From assembly GCF_018390535.1 (NCBI RefSeq), contig NZ_JAHBBW010000010.1, positions 1-64,000 of the forward strand: a stretch of DNA of 64,000 bases, given 5' to 3'. The position numbers and the translations under genes are program-made. The stretch is from Bacteroides propionicigenes. Lineage in GTDB: Bacteria; Bacteroidota; Bacteroidia; Bacteroidales; Bacteroidaceae. Shown in pieces: positions 31,814 through 40,784 of this stretch. How positions within the stretch are numbered: the stretch's first letter is position 1; each line of letters opens with the position of its first letter. The notes under the pieces were generated by a model. That model saw nothing but the letters and a program-made list of their open reading frames with translations, did not search any database and was not told the origin of the DNA.

Positions 31814-33688
31814 TTATTCCACTAACTGCACTTGACAGGGGAACGTTACGGTGAACGTGCTGCCTTTGCCTACGGTGGATGCTACTTCAATGTTTCCGTT
31901 CATGTGCTCTATGATGGACTTACAGACAGACAAACCTAATCCTGCTCCTTGTACGAAAGAGTCCACTTTCTCAAACCGCTCGAATATTATACCGAGTTTT
32001 TCTTGGGGAATTCCCCGTCCGGTGTCCGTAATACTTATTCTTGCTTCAGATTGGTCTGTCTCGTAGGAAACCTCGATATATCCCTGCGTTGTATTTTTCA
32101 ATGCGTTCGATATGAGGTTGTTCAATACCTGCTTAATACGCATCGGGTCTTGTTCTATCAAGCAAGGGGATGCCGGATAGCGGGTTTTGAGAGTTACGCC
32201 TTCGGGAACATTACGTTGGTATTCGGTGCAGCTTGTGTCAATCAGCTCTGAGAGGCTGAACCAAGTGGGATTCAGCTCTATGTGTCCGGCTTCTATCTTT
32301 GACAAGTCCAGCACATCGTTAACGATATTCAGCAACAATTCGTTGTTGTGGTTTATCAGGGCGATGTAACGGTTCCGTTCTTCGGTATCTTCTATGTAGG
32401 GTAAGAGGCCGGAGAAACCGATAATAGCATTCAGTGGTGTACGTATTTCGTGGCTCATATTGGCAAGGAAAGCCGATTTCAAGCGATCTGATTCTTCGGC
32501 TTTTTCTTTGGCCTGTATCAGCATGGCTTCCGTGTCTTTGAGCCGGGTGATGTCGTAGTTGATGCAGATGAGTTCTATGCAGTTTCGTTCGGGGGCATAA
32601 GTTCGCACTATCAGGTTGACGTGTGTCCACGAATAATTGCCGTCTTCTCTGAGTACACGTATTTCCTTGTTGAATTTGTCTTCCGTGCCTTTTAGGGCAT
32701 TATCCAAGAAGTTGAGCATATACCGGCGGTCGTCGGGGTGGATATGGTTGTACACTCCGATGATTTCGGACAGGGGTGTTTCTTCCTGTTCGCCGATATT
32801 GATGTACCAGCTGTGTTGGGCATCTCCTTGCCGGGTAAGCAGGTTGTATTGGGCATATCCCACTTTGGCATAGTTGCCTATCAGCTCGAAGAAACTCTGG
32901 AACTCCTGTATCTTGTTGTAGGCTACGGTGGTTTCGGTTTTGTCGGCGTTAATTAGCAGGTAGTTGATGGGGACGTGGTTTTCGTCGTACAACGTGGTTA
33001 CTTTGGTTACGAGGTCCATTGTGCCCGTCTTGATCTGCGGATTGTAGTAAGAGCCTACCTGTGAGAAGTCGTAACGGAAAGTGAAGTCGGCATTTTCGTA
33101 TTTCCTCAGTTTTTCCTTCATTTCTTGCGGGAATACGGGGTTGTCGAAGATGTTGATGCCCAAGAGGTCTTCTTTCCGTTGCAGATGGAACATTTCCAGT
33201 TCCTTGTCGTTGAGGTCTATCAGTACGCCGGCTATGTTGTAGAGTTCGATGCCTACCGGGAGGTTCTTGTAGATGTTGTGCAATAACCGTTCGCGCTGTT
33301 GCAGCACTTGCGAGGCAGATGACATATAAGGACCGTCCTGCACTTCGGCTATGCCGTAAATCTTATTGTTCCCGTTTTCATCGGTTTTCTGCATACAGGC
33401 TTTGCTTCGTATCCATATGGGGCCTTTTACGGTGTCCAGTAGGTAGACAGCTTCATTCGTCTGCTGTATATTTTGGAAGGAATGGGCGGTGGTGTGCGGT
33501 TGTTCCTCTTTCAGGATGCGTTTGTTGAAGTCTTCAAAACTGATGAATCCGTCTTCCTTCAAGCCCAATAGGTCGGCAATGTACTCGGAACAGATATAAC
33601 TTGCATTTTGCACGTCGGCTTCCCACCAACCCATATCGGCATTGCGCATTATTTCTGAAAGTAGGTTATAATCCGTTTTAGCGTCCAT
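31814..33688 (-). CDS. cytoplasmic PAS-domain histidine kinase
   Basis: Sensor kinase of 624 aa without transmembrane segments. Three PAS-like regions are visible: residues 10-120 ([15 protein letters not shown]), about 130-250 ([15 protein letters not shown]) and about 265-385 ([29 protein letters not shown]). The HisKA domain has [19 protein letters not shown] with the phospho-His near 412. The HATPase domain has [18 protein letters not shown] and GAGLGLSV, so it is complete. No response regulator gene is adjacent. It heads an apparent operon with YjbQ, SDR and transglycosylase genes. The signal is unknown. Confidence 0.92.
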   Translation of the reverse strand: MDAKTDYNLLSEIMRNADMGWWEADVQNASYICSEYIADLLGLKEDGFISFEDFNKRILKEEQPHTTAHSFQNIQQTNEAVYLLDTVKGPIWIRSKACMQKTDENGNNKIYGIAEVQDGPYMSSASQVLQQRERLLHNIYKNLPVGIELYNIAGVLIDLNDKELEMFHLQRKEDLLGINIFDNPVFPQEMKEKLRKYENADFTFRYDFSQVGSYYNPQIKTGTMDLVTKVTTLYDENHVPINYLLINADKTETTVAYNKIQEFQSFFELIGNYAKVGYAQYNLLTRQGDAQHSWYINIGEQEETPLSEIIGVYNHIHPDDRRYMLNFLDNALKGTEDKFNKEIRVLREDGNYSWTHVNLIVRTYAPERNCIELICINYDITRLKDTEAMLIQAKEKAEESDRLKSAFLANMSHEIRTPLNAIIGFSGLLPYIEDTEERNRYIALINHNNELLLNIVNDVLDLSKIEAGHIELNPTWFSLSELIDTSCTEYQRNVPEGVTLKTRYPASPCLIEQDPMRIKQVLNNLISNALKNTTQGYIEVSYETDQSEARISITDTGRGIPQEKLGIIFERFEKVDSFVQGAGLGLSVCKSIIEHMNGNIEVASTVGKGSTFTVTFPCQVQLVE

Positions 33689-33935
33689 ACAGAAACATTT
33701 ATGGTAATTTATATTTTAATTATACCTGATATATAATGATTACAAAAATAGGGATAATTCGCTGAAATGAAAAGATTTTGGGATTGAGATATGAAAAAAA
33801 GCAGATACAGGTTATGGTACTCGTTGATTTTTGAATTCTTGTTGTTATGTAAAGCCATATGCATCTGTTTATAAAAAAGGTACAAATTTATGTTTATTCC
33901 CTCTATTCACTTGTAATTTATTCGGAGATAAGCGG

Positions 33936-33943
33936 TATCTTTG
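33936..33943 (+). promoter_or_regulatory. -7 box for the MaoC gene
   Basis: TATCTTTG, 42 bases before the ATG at 33986. The 297-base region between the kinase start and this gene is otherwise AT-rich with nothing recognisable. Confidence 0.5.
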
Positions 33944-33985
33944 TTACCGTTTACAACGCTATTTACCCAATAAAACAAAGAATAT

Positions 33986-34450
33986 ATGGAAAAAGTTATT
34001 ATTAACTCGTATGAGGATTTTGAAAAACTGGTAGGTCAGCAAATCGGCGTTTCGGAGTATGTGGAGCTTACGCAGGAGCGCATCGACCTTTTTGCCGATG
34101 CAACGCTGGACCATCAGTGGATTCACGTGGATACCGAACGTGCCAAGACCGAAAGTCCTTTCAAGAGTACCATTGCTCACGGCTATCTCACTCTCTCCAT
34201 GCTGCCCCATCTGTGGAACCAGATAATTGAGGTAAACAATCTGAAGATGATGATTAACTATGGCATGGACAAGATGAAGTTCGGTCAGGCTGTACTGTCG
34301 GGACAGAACATCCGTCTGGTAGCTTCCCTGCACTCGTTGGCAAATCTGCGTGGTGTGGCAAAGGCGGAAATCAAGTTTGCCATCGAAATAGAGGGTGAAA
34401 AGAAGAAAGCGCTCGAAGGAATCGCGATTTTCTTATATTACTTTAACTGA
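33986..34450 (+). CDS. MaoC-like (R)-hydratase family protein
   Basis: A 154-residue hot-dog-fold protein of the MaoC/NodN type. The hydratase motif is DATLDHQWIHVD, with D42 and H47 as the expected catalytic pair, followed by IAHGYLTLSMLP. The family hydrates (R)-enoyl-CoA or -ACP. Physiological role here is open. The next gene starts within its stop codon (TGATG), so the two are translationally coupled. Confidence 0.9.
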   Translation: MEKVIINSYEDFEKLVGQQIGVSEYVELTQERIDLFADATLDHQWIHVDTERAKTESPFKSTIAHGYLTLSMLPHLWNQIIEVNNLKMMINYGMDKMKFGQAVLSGQNIRLVASLHSLANLRGVAKAEIKFAIEIEGEKKKALEGIAIFLYYFN

Positions 34451-34659
34451 TGATGCGTAAAATGATATGCCCCCAATGCAAGGTGGGGGCATTTTTTGTG
34501 CTGAACGGTAACGGGGAGCGCCTGCCTGTATATGTATCGCGCGAGGGAGAGATTGTACCCAAAGACCTTGCCGCTTCTTTGGAAGGGTATGACTTGACGG
34601 AGGTCTACTGTTTATGCTGTTCCTGGCATGGCAGTCCGAGGCGTTTGCTGAAATATTGA
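34450..34659 (+). CDS. small zinc-ribbon-like protein
   Basis: A 69-residue protein with CPQC at residues 8-11 and CLCC near residue 54, a likely four-Cys zinc site, with MICPQCKVGAFFVLNGNGE at its start. Function unknown. Its start overlaps the MaoC stop by one base, and its last 55 bases overlap the end of the convergent ygbA-type gene. Confidence 0.65.
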   Translation: MMRKMICPQCKVGAFFVLNGNGERLPVYVSREGEIVPKDLAASLEGYDLTEVYCLCCSWHGSPRRLLKY

Positions 34660-34979
34660 TGTATATACTCCTTCCATAAATGCCGGAGTGCCGCCGCAGG
34701 ATGATAGAATAGCATTCGTGGTCCGGCATACCGCATCACTTCTCGCATCCGTTCTTTCATGGCAGGCTTGTAGCAATGAATGGGGCAGAGCCTGCAAGTG
34801 CTCTTTTTTTCGCCAAACGGGCAGCGGGACAGGCGTATGCGGGCATACTCCAATAATTCGAGGCATTGCGGGCAGAGTTCTTTGTTGCCCTCTTTTTTGC
34901 GGCAGTAGAGACGGATCATCTGTTCTACGGTGCGTTGCTCTTGGGCGATGCGTGATAGGCGGGTATTATTTTTACTCAT
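34605..34979 (-). CDS. ygbA: nitrous-oxide-stimulated promoter family protein (YgbA)
   Basis: A 124-residue Cys-rich protein of PF11756. Conserved elements: EQRTVEQMIRLYCRKKEG, LCPQCLELLEYARIRLSRCPFGEKKSTCRLCPIHCYKPAMKERM in two runs with eight Cys, and MRYAGPRMLFYHP. E. coli YgbA is tied to growth under nitrosative stress; the Cys may bind zinc or a cluster. It follows the acetyltransferase with an 8-base overlap, and its 3' end overlaps the zinc-ribbon gene on the other strand by 55 bases. Confidence 0.88.
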   Translation of the reverse strand: MSKNNTRLSRIAQEQRTVEQMIRLYCRKKEGNKELCPQCLELLEYARIRLSRCPFGEKKSTCRLCPIHCYKPAMKERMREVMRYAGPRMLFYHPAAALRHLWKEYIHQYFSKRLGLPCQEQHKQ

Positions 34980-35427
34980 TCATGCTGCGTTTTAGGTAAA
35001 TCATATCTTTCAGTTGCTTGCCCGCTTCGTATATGGGATGGTCATAGTTGTCCGTAAAAAAGTCGGGGATACGGTGCGAATATGTGAATCCGCAGCTTTC
35101 ATAAAAGGGAACGGTCAGAGGACTGTCGCCCGTACCTACGAACATGGTTCGGCATCTGCCTGCATACCGTTCGAAAAGATATTCTATCAGCATCCTGCCA
35201 TATCCCTGTCGCTGGAATTGCGGGTAGGTGGCGATGTTCTTTATCTCGAAAACATCTTCCGCTTCACGAGTAACGACACAAGCGGCTTTTATGTCACCTG
35301 CATCTGTCAGGACGAACATTTCGCCACGTTCCAGATAACGGTCTATCATGTGTTCCTGCTCGTCGGCGAGGAGTAGGAGGTCGAGGTATTGTTTCTTGTT
35401 ATGGAGAACAGGACATATGCTTATCAT
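34972..35427 (-). CDS. GNAT family N-acetyltransferase
   Basis: A 151-residue acetyltransferase. Acetyl-CoA motif A is visible as IATYPQFQRQGYGRMLIEYLFERY (Q-x-x-G-x-G), followed by FYESCGFTYSHR as motif B. A -7 box (TAATTTTG on the minus strand, 35451-35458) lies 23 bases before the start. It overlaps the start of ygbA by eight bases. The substrate cannot be predicted. Confidence 0.85.
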   Translation of the reverse strand: MISICPVLHNKKQYLDLLLLADEQEHMIDRYLERGEMFVLTDAGDIKAACVVTREAEDVFEIKNIATYPQFQRQGYGRMLIEYLFERYAGRCRTMFVGTGDSPLTVPFYESCGFTYSHRIPDFFTDNYDHPIYEAGKQLKDMIYLKRSMNE

Positions 35428-35586
35428 ATCGCTTTCATGGATTTACGTTGCAAAATTAATCTTTGCAGGTATAATACCAAACAAAAAACGAAATGATACT
35501 GTTGATTAATCTGTGATAATTCGTGTAATATGTATAATCCATGCTTGCCGCATCATTTGCGGTGAGTCATTAATGCCTGAACGATT

Positions 35587-36069
35587 ATGAATAAATTGAA
35601 AACTTCTTTATTGATTCTGATGCTTTTGGCATCTATATCCGTTTCTGCCGGTTATGCTCCCGACAGCGTGCAAATAGCTCTTAAAAAGATCTATCCCACA
35701 GCCGTCGGCATAGCTTGGTCACAGGATAAGGAATATTATGTGGCGGATTTTATGATGAATGGCTTCGATACCAAAGTCTGGTTCAATTCGGATGCGGAAT
35801 GGGTAATGAAGCAAACAGACTGGGAAACGTTGGACGAAGTGCCCGCCGCCGTGTTCAATGCCTTTGCTGCCAGTCAGTTTTCGGACGGGGTGGTGCAGAA
35901 CGTTATTTGGGTGCAGTTTCCCAAATGGCAATCCATCGTGGCCATACAAGTGGGCAAACCGAATGTGCAGATAAAATATCAGCTGTTGTTTACTCCTCAG
36001 GGCGAAATGCTCCGCCAGCAGAATATCACCTATGACGATAATACGCTGGGGGCAGGCACTTTCCTATAA
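35587..36069 (+). CDS. secreted PepSY-like domain protein (DUF2874)
   Basis: Exported protein of 160 aa with a signal peptide (MNKLKTSLLILMLLASISVSAG). The rest has two PepSY-like repeats of the Bacteroidetes family PF11396: VQIALKKIYPTAVGIAWSQDKEYYVADFM and VFNAFAASQFSDGVVQNVIWVQ. The family resembles beta-lactamase-inhibitor folds; function unknown. It appears to be a single-gene unit. Confidence 0.85.
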   Translation: MNKLKTSLLILMLLASISVSAGYAPDSVQIALKKIYPTAVGIAWSQDKEYYVADFMMNGFDTKVWFNSDAEWVMKQTDWETLDEVPAAVFNAFAASQFSDGVVQNVIWVQFPKWQSIVAIQVGKPNVQIKYQLLFTPQGEMLRQQNITYDDNTLGAGTFL

Positions 36070-36117
36070 ACCGTACAAAAAATAGCCGGACTTGTTTTTT
36101 ATACCTTCTGTTTACGT

Positions 36118-36125
36118 TATCTTTG
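36118..36125 (+). promoter_or_regulatory. -7 box for the MGMT-nfo operon
   Basis: TATCTTTG, 22 bases before the ATG at 36148. Confidence 0.55.
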
Positions 36126-36147
36126 CCGGAAAGAAAGATTTTATTTT

Positions 36148-36459
36148 ATGAACCGTGATGCTTTTCTGCAAGATATTTACAGTATTGTTGCCGCTATCCC
36201 TGCGGGACGTGTGACGACGTATGGGCAGATAGCCTATCTGGCGGGTAGGCCCCAGTGTTCGCGTATGGTGGGACAGGCTATGCATCATGCACCGGAGGAG
36301 TTGAATCTGCCTTGTCATCGGGTTGTGAACAGTCAGGGTAGATTGGTGCCGGGATGGACGGAGCAACGGACGTTGCTGGAAAACGAAGGGGTCCGGTTCA
36401 AGGCAAACGGCTTCGTAGATATGAAAAAGTCCCAGTGGCAATTTATGATAGAACAATAA
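36148..36459 (+). CDS. MGMT-family DNA alkyltransferase domain protein
   Basis: A 103-residue protein with only the DNA-binding/active-site domain of O6-methylguanine methyltransferases. It contains [17 protein letters not shown] and [12 protein letters not shown]56 in PCHRV is the alkyl-accepting residue, so it is not a Cys-less alkyltransferase-like protein. The N-terminal ribonuclease-like domain of full MGMT is missing, as in short MGMT-family proteins. It shares a promoter with endonuclease IV 22 bases downstream. Confidence 0.88.
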   Translation: MNRDAFLQDIYSIVAAIPAGRVTTYGQIAYLAGRPQCSRMVGQAMHHAPEELNLPCHRVVNSQGRLVPGWTEQRTLLENEGVRFKANGFVDMKKSQWQFMIEQ

Positions 36460-36481
36460 ACTAATGAATAATACTCGGAAT

Positions 36482-37330
36482 ATGAAATTTATAGGTGCGC
36501 ATGTATCAGCCGGCGGCGGTGTGGAACTGGCGCCCGTCAATGCACATGAAATAGGGGCGAATGCCTTTGCCTTGTTTACCAAGAACCAGCGCCAGTGGGT
36601 GGCAAAACCCCTGACGCAGGAAAGTATCGCTCTATTTAAGAAGAACTGCGGGAAGTATGGGTTTGATGCACGTTATATTCTTCCGCATGACAGCTATCTG
36701 ATAAATTTGGGACATCCCGAAGAGGAAGGACTGGCGAAAAGCCGTGCGGCTTTTCTGGATGAGATGCAGCGTTGCGAAGAACTGGGATTGAAATTGCTGA
36801 ATTTCCATCCGGGCAGTCATCTGAACAAGATTTCCGTTGAGGCTTGTCTGGATAAGGTAGCGGAGTCTATCAATATGGTATTGGGAGAGACACAGGGCGT
36901 TACGGCTGTTATTGAAAACACAGCCGGGCAAGGTAGTAATGTAGGCAATGAGTTCTGGCAGTTAAAGCATATCATCGACCGTGTGGAAGACAAATCGCGC
37001 GTGGGTGTTTGTCTCGACACCTGCCATACGTATACGGCGGGGTATGATATTGTGAACGAGTACGATAAGGTCTTTGAGGATTTCGATAAGACTGTTGGCT
37101 TCGGTTTCCTTCGTGCTATCCATCTGAATGATTCCAAAAAGGCGTTGGGTAGTCGTGTAGACCGCCATGATAGCATCGGGAAAGGACTAATCGGTATGGG
37201 TTTCTTTGAACGTTTCATGAAAGATGAACGGTTCAATGATATGCCGATTGTGCTTGAGACTCCCGATGAATCACTTTGGGCGGAAGAAATCAGAATGTTG
37301 CGCAGCTTTGAGACAAACGTTATTGGTTGA
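36482..37330 (+). CDS. nfo: endonuclease IV (AP endonuclease)
   Basis: Zinc-dependent AP endonuclease of base-excision repair, 282 aa, the usual length. Family features: [13 protein letters not shown] at the start, [50 protein letters not shown] and DRHDSIGKG. The ATG at 36482 matches the family start; an ATG at 36464 would add six residues. It is co-transcribed with the MGMT-family gene. Its last 11 bases overlap the end of the convergent GH28 gene. Confidence 0.96.
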   Translation: MKFIGAHVSAGGGVELAPVNAHEIGANAFALFTKNQRQWVAKPLTQESIALFKKNCGKYGFDARYILPHDSYLINLGHPEEEGLAKSRAAFLDEMQRCEELGLKLLNFHPGSHLNKISVEACLDKVAESINMVLGETQGVTAVIENTAGQGSNVGNEFWQLKHIIDRVEDKSRVGVCLDTCHTYTAGYDIVNEYDKVFEDFDKTVGFGFLRAIHLNDSKKALGSRVDRHDSIGKGLIGMGFFERFMKDERFNDMPIVLETPDESLWAEEIRMLRSFETNVIG

Positions 37331-38618
37331 CCTTAACGTTTTTCCATTCAAAATTAGAGATAATCTCTTTATCACATTTGGCATCTTTTGCTTTGATATT
37401 CAGATTCTCGAAAGTGAAGTCCTTCAATTCGTATTGGTCGGACTTGCTTACGTTGAAGAAGATGTCGCAGTCCAGATTGATATTGCGCAGAGTTACGTTG
37501 TTGGCGCGTGATAGAGGAATGTCCTTACGGCCTTTGAGGTCGAAGAACTGTGTCCACGGCTTGATGAGCAGCATACTCTTGGCGTCGCCAGTGATGTCTT
37601 CCACCAAGATATATTCGTAATGTTGCGGAGTGTCGGGACGCATCTTCAGCCATAGTAAACGGGTGGCATTACTGATTTTGCAACGGCGGAGTATGATGTT
37701 TCGGTTGTGTATCGACTCACTGCCGCACGTTAGGCCGCTGTGGCAAAAACCGTATGTACAATCTTCTATGATGATATTTGTGTTACTGCCGTTGTTGGGA
37801 TCTTTATCCGCCCATGGACCTTTACCGCCTTTCAGAGCTACAGCATCGTCGTTGACTGACATATAGCAATTCTTAACCAGTACGTTGTTGCATACGTCAA
37901 TGTCAATCGCGTCACTGCTTGGCGCTTTCACCGGAGCGGCAGGGGCAAAGATATGGAGATTCAGCAATTTTATGTTGTTACAGCGGTAGATATGTGTAGT
38001 CCAGAACGGTGAGTTCATGAGGCGCACTCCGGAGATTTGCACATCGCTGCTATTGGAGATGTAGAGCAAGCGGGGACGCAACTCGTCCATATTGGTACAT
38101 TTAGGGATAACTTGACGGCGCAGCCAGAATGACTTCCAGTACCTGTGTCCGTTGCCGTTGATTGTCCCCTTGCCGGAGATTGTAAAACCGTTTACTTTGT
38201 CGGCATTTACGAGGGCAGCGAAGTATTTCAGGCTTTGCCCCTCTATACGGGTGTTGACAATGGCGAAGTTACTGATGTCGTCACTTCCTTTCAATACCGC
38301 GCCTTCTTCCATATATAAGTGTGTCTGCGGCTTGAAGAAGATTGAACCGCTGAGGAACGTTCCTTTGGGGATGATGATGACACCGCCGCCGTTTTGGGCT
38401 GCTTGGTCTATTACTGCCTGTATCTTTTCTGTTTGCAGGATTGTACTGTCGTTCACTACACCATAGTCGGTTATGGTGTATTTTTTTCCGAGTGTTTCAA
38501 TGTTTACGATTTCGTTTTGTCTGAACCAGTCGGGAATTGGTGTGCCGTCGGGGAATTTCTCTTGTCCGAACATTTGCAGACTGATAAACGCTGTAAATAG
38601 AAATGCAATGATTTTCAT
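37320..38618 (-). CDS. glycoside hydrolase family 28 (polygalacturonase-like)
   Basis: Secreted pectin-type hydrolase of 432 aa with signal peptide [19 protein letters not shown]. The beta-helix core has the GH28 residues: [19 protein letters not shown] with the paired Asp, SGLTCGSE and [11 protein letters not shown] in the place of the R-x-K motif. It probably cleaves galacturonic or related uronic links. No SusC/SusD or other hydrolase is adjacent, so it is an orphan enzyme. A -7 box (TATGTTTG on the minus strand, 38659-38666) precedes it. The start at 38618 is chosen for the signal peptide. Confidence 0.88.
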   Translation of the reverse strand: MKIIAFLFTAFISLQMFGQEKFPDGTPIPDWFRQNEIVNIETLGKKYTITDYGVVNDSTILQTEKIQAVIDQAAQNGGGVIIIPKGTFLSGSIFFKPQTHLYMEEGAVLKGSDDISNFAIVNTRIEGQSLKYFAALVNADKVNGFTISGKGTINGNGHRYWKSFWLRRQVIPKCTNMDELRPRLLYISNSSDVQISGVRLMNSPFWTTHIYRCNNIKLLNLHIFAPAAPVKAPSSDAIDIDVCNNVLVKNCYMSVNDDAVALKGGKGPWADKDPNNGSNTNIIIEDCTYGFCHSGLTCGSESIHNRNIILRRCKISNATRLLWLKMRPDTPQHYEYILVEDITGDAKSMLLIKPWTQFFDLKGRKDIPLSRANNVTLRNINLDCDIFFNVSKSDQYELKDFTFENLNIKAKDAKCDKEIISNFEWKNVKVNQ

Positions 38619-38726
38619 GGTTTCCGGTAAATTTAAAATCAACTTATGAATTATGCTGCAAACATAAGAAACTTAGTACAATGTGGGGTGAAAGGTGTTG
38701 ATGTAAATTCTATGTAAAATGACTTT

Positions 38727-39119
38727 TTAGACTGCTTTGAATACACATTCCACCCGGTTGCCGTCAGGGTCGAGCACTACACTTTCAAAATAGCCGTCGC
38801 CTGAGGTACGAGGCTCTCCGGCAATGGTATATCCGGCATTGCGCAGTTTTTCCGTCAGTTCAAGAACTTCCTCTTTGCTGTTGAGTGCAAAGGCGAAATG
38901 GGTTAATCCCAGCCTGTTTTCTTTAATGGCAGTGTTTTGTACATCGGTACGGCTCATCAATTCTAACTCGGTTCCGCTGTCGAAGCGGATAAAGTAGGAC
39001 TCAAATCCTTTTTTGGGGTTGATGTACTTGTCGTTACTTGTGCCTTGAAAGTAGCGGATATAAAACTCTTTCATGTCTTCTAATCGGAAGGTCCAGACGG
39101 CGATGTGGTGTATTCTCAT
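38727..39119 (-). CDS. VOC family protein (glyoxalase-like)
   Basis: A 130-residue vicinal-oxygen-chelate protein with the beta-alpha-beta-beta-beta repeats. MRIHHIAVWTFRLEDMKEFY supplies a metal-ligand His at residue 5, GLTHFAFAL another, and DPDGNRVECVF the closing Glu. This is typical of glyoxalase I-like proteins in Bacteroidetes. The substrate is unknown. It lies 20 bases downstream of an unknown membrane-protein gene. Confidence 0.87.
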   Translation of the reverse strand: MRIHHIAVWTFRLEDMKEFYIRYFQGTSNDKYINPKKGFESYFIRFDSGTELELMSRTDVQNTAIKENRLGLTHFAFALNSKEEVLELTEKLRNAGYTIAGEPRTSGDGYFESVVLDPDGNRVECVFKAV

Positions 39120-39139
39120 GAGTCAATTTTTATTTTAAT

Positions 39140-40048
39140 TTAAACGTTTACCTTATTTCTGCATTTCTCAAATTCCGGTATGTCCGGCAACTCCTCTTCT
39201 TCCATGTATAGTTGTATGAAACGTGCAAAACGCCTGGCCTTATCCAGATCACCGGGCATCAAGGAGACTCCACTTAACAGACTGGATGAATCGGCATTGG
39301 AAATTATTATATCTGGTGCAAGCCATGAACCACGCCTGTAATAACGAATCGTGAGTTCAGCTTGACTATAAGGTGTCGTTTCTTTTTTATGCAACAGAAG
39401 TCGTCCTGGTATCGTTACGGTTTTGGAAACACGATCAAAAACAATCCGCCGCCACGGCTGTAGAATGGCACTTATTCCTGCTGTCAGGATAATCAAGTAC
39501 AGCTCAAGAAGCAGTAATATACTTCCATAATCTTCAGTTGTAAGGTTTGAAGGAGTTAAACCAGCGCAAACCGAAACTAAAAATATAAAGAGCCAGATCA
39601 GGAAACTCACCATTCTCACCGAGATGCCGTCATTATCAATAACAATCTGTTTGTCATCACACCAGCTTAAATATTCAGGCTCTACCGGAATCCTTGAAGA
39701 ATCTGGTGACCATTGCGCATTTCCCGTACTTCCGCCATTTTTCAAAGGTATCCGGACGGTTAAATTCCGGGCTTCTTTAAATAGGAGGTACATGAACAGG
39801 TAAATCCAACCGTTAATGGTTATCAATCCCAGTATGATATTGGTGAAGGTGTTACGTATATCTGACTCCGTGACGAATATAAGTAATGGGAAGAAAGATA
39901 TAAATGCTCCCCAAAACAAGATATGGAATTTGCATATACGCCACCTTTCTTTTCTCCTTTGCTTTCGCCACTCGGCTTCTCTACGCTTGACATCGGCTAT
40001 GATTTCACGCCTCGATTGCTTGTTGCTCTTTTTTTTCTGTTTCTTCAT
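39140..40048 (-). CDS. membrane protein of unknown function, basic N-terminus
   Basis: A 302-residue protein that I do not recognise. The first 40 residues are extremely basic (KKQKKKSNKQSRREIIADVKR). Hydrophobic helices occur at about 45-62, 70-90, 145-165 and 175-195, and a soluble C-terminal part begins with WRRIVFDRVSKTVTIPGRLLLHKKETTPYS split over a beta-like region. That region, with its FDRxSKTV turn, resembles PH-like or DUF-type membrane-protein domains. It starts two bases after the stop of the 74-residue gene, so the two are coupled. Confidence 0.72.
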   Translation of the reverse strand: MKKQKKKSNKQSRREIIADVKRREAEWRKQRRKERWRICKFHILFWGAFISFFPLLIFVTESDIRNTFTNIILGLITINGWIYLFMYLLFKEARNLTVRIPLKNGGSTGNAQWSPDSSRIPVEPEYLSWCDDKQIVIDNDGISVRMVSFLIWLFIFLVSVCAGLTPSNLTTEDYGSILLLLELYLIILTAGISAILQPWRRIVFDRVSKTVTIPGRLLLHKKETTPYSQAELTIRYYRRGSWLAPDIIISNADSSSLLSGVSLMPGDLDKARRFARFIQLYMEEEELPDIPEFEKCRNKVNV

Positions 40049-40049
40049 G

Positions 40050-40274
40050 TCACTTTTTTTCTGTCATAGTCTGTTTATATTGACATATTGTTGCTGTCTC
40101 ACAGATAAAGCAAGCCGCAAAAAATGAGCCGCAAAATGATAGACTTGCAAACAAGGCAAAGAAGCATCCAATAATTTTCCATTTCTTCGTATCACGTTGT
40201 ACTGCTTCATTTAACGCTTGAATTTCCTCAGTCCAACATTGATTTTCATTTTTATATTGTTTATGGCTTTTCAT
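40050..40274 (-). CDS. small membrane protein of unknown function
   Basis: A 74-residue protein with a charged N-terminal half (MKSHKQYKNENQCWTEEIQ) and one hydrophobic helix (WKIIGCFFALFASLSFCGSFFAACF). No match recognised. It ends one base before the start of the 302-residue membrane protein gene, and the two probably act together. Confidence 0.6.
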   Translation of the reverse strand: MKSHKQYKNENQCWTEEIQALNEAVQRDTKKWKIIGCFFALFASLSFCGSFFAACFICETATICQYKQTMTEKK

Positions 40275-40315
40275 TGTATTTTTTTCTTTATTTTAGTTTA
40301 TATGATGTAGCGTTT

Positions 40316-40753
40316 TTACGCTTCCCATTGCAGGTGCAATATGGGAAAAGGGTTTCCCGTAGGGTCGGTTTCATCCCTTCCTATAGGTTGGAAACCTGTA
40401 TGCAGATAGAATTGGTACGCCTGTTCGTTTTGTTCGTTGACGTCTACCTTATATATATGTTTTTCGTGGAGCGCGTATTGTATGAACAGCTTTCCATATC
40501 CTTTTCCCTGTTCATCGGGATGGACAAAGAGCATTTCAATGAGTTCATCGCTCAGTCCCATAAAAGCTGCTATATTTCCTTCCCGGTTGCGAATGACGTA
40601 AAGCTCTACGGCTTGGAAGTATTGGTTCCGTATTAAGGGTTTGTAGAACTGTATGTTCTCTTCTGTCAGAAAATGGTGGGTGCTGCGTACGGAGGCTTCC
40701 CATACGGTGAGAAGTTCGTCGTAGTCTTGCGGGGTGGGGCGGAGGATTGTCAT
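40316..40753 (-). CDS. GNAT family N-acetyltransferase
   Basis: A 145-residue acetyltransferase. LIEMLFVHPDEQGKGYGKLFIQYAL is motif A (Q-G-K-G-Y-G), and VNEQNEQAYQFYLHTGFQPIGR is motif B with the catalytic-type Tyr. It resembles the YjaB/RimI-like group. The start at 40753 (MTILRPTPQDY) is preferred over one nine codons upstream. Confidence 0.87.
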   Translation of the reverse strand: MTILRPTPQDYDELLTVWEASVRSTHHFLTEENIQFYKPLIRNQYFQAVELYVIRNREGNIAAFMGLSDELIEMLFVHPDEQGKGYGKLFIQYALHEKHIYKVDVNEQNEQAYQFYLHTGFQPIGRDETDPTGNPFPILHLQWEA

Positions 40754-40784
40754 TGGGTATATATTATTGTGATAAATCAATGAA

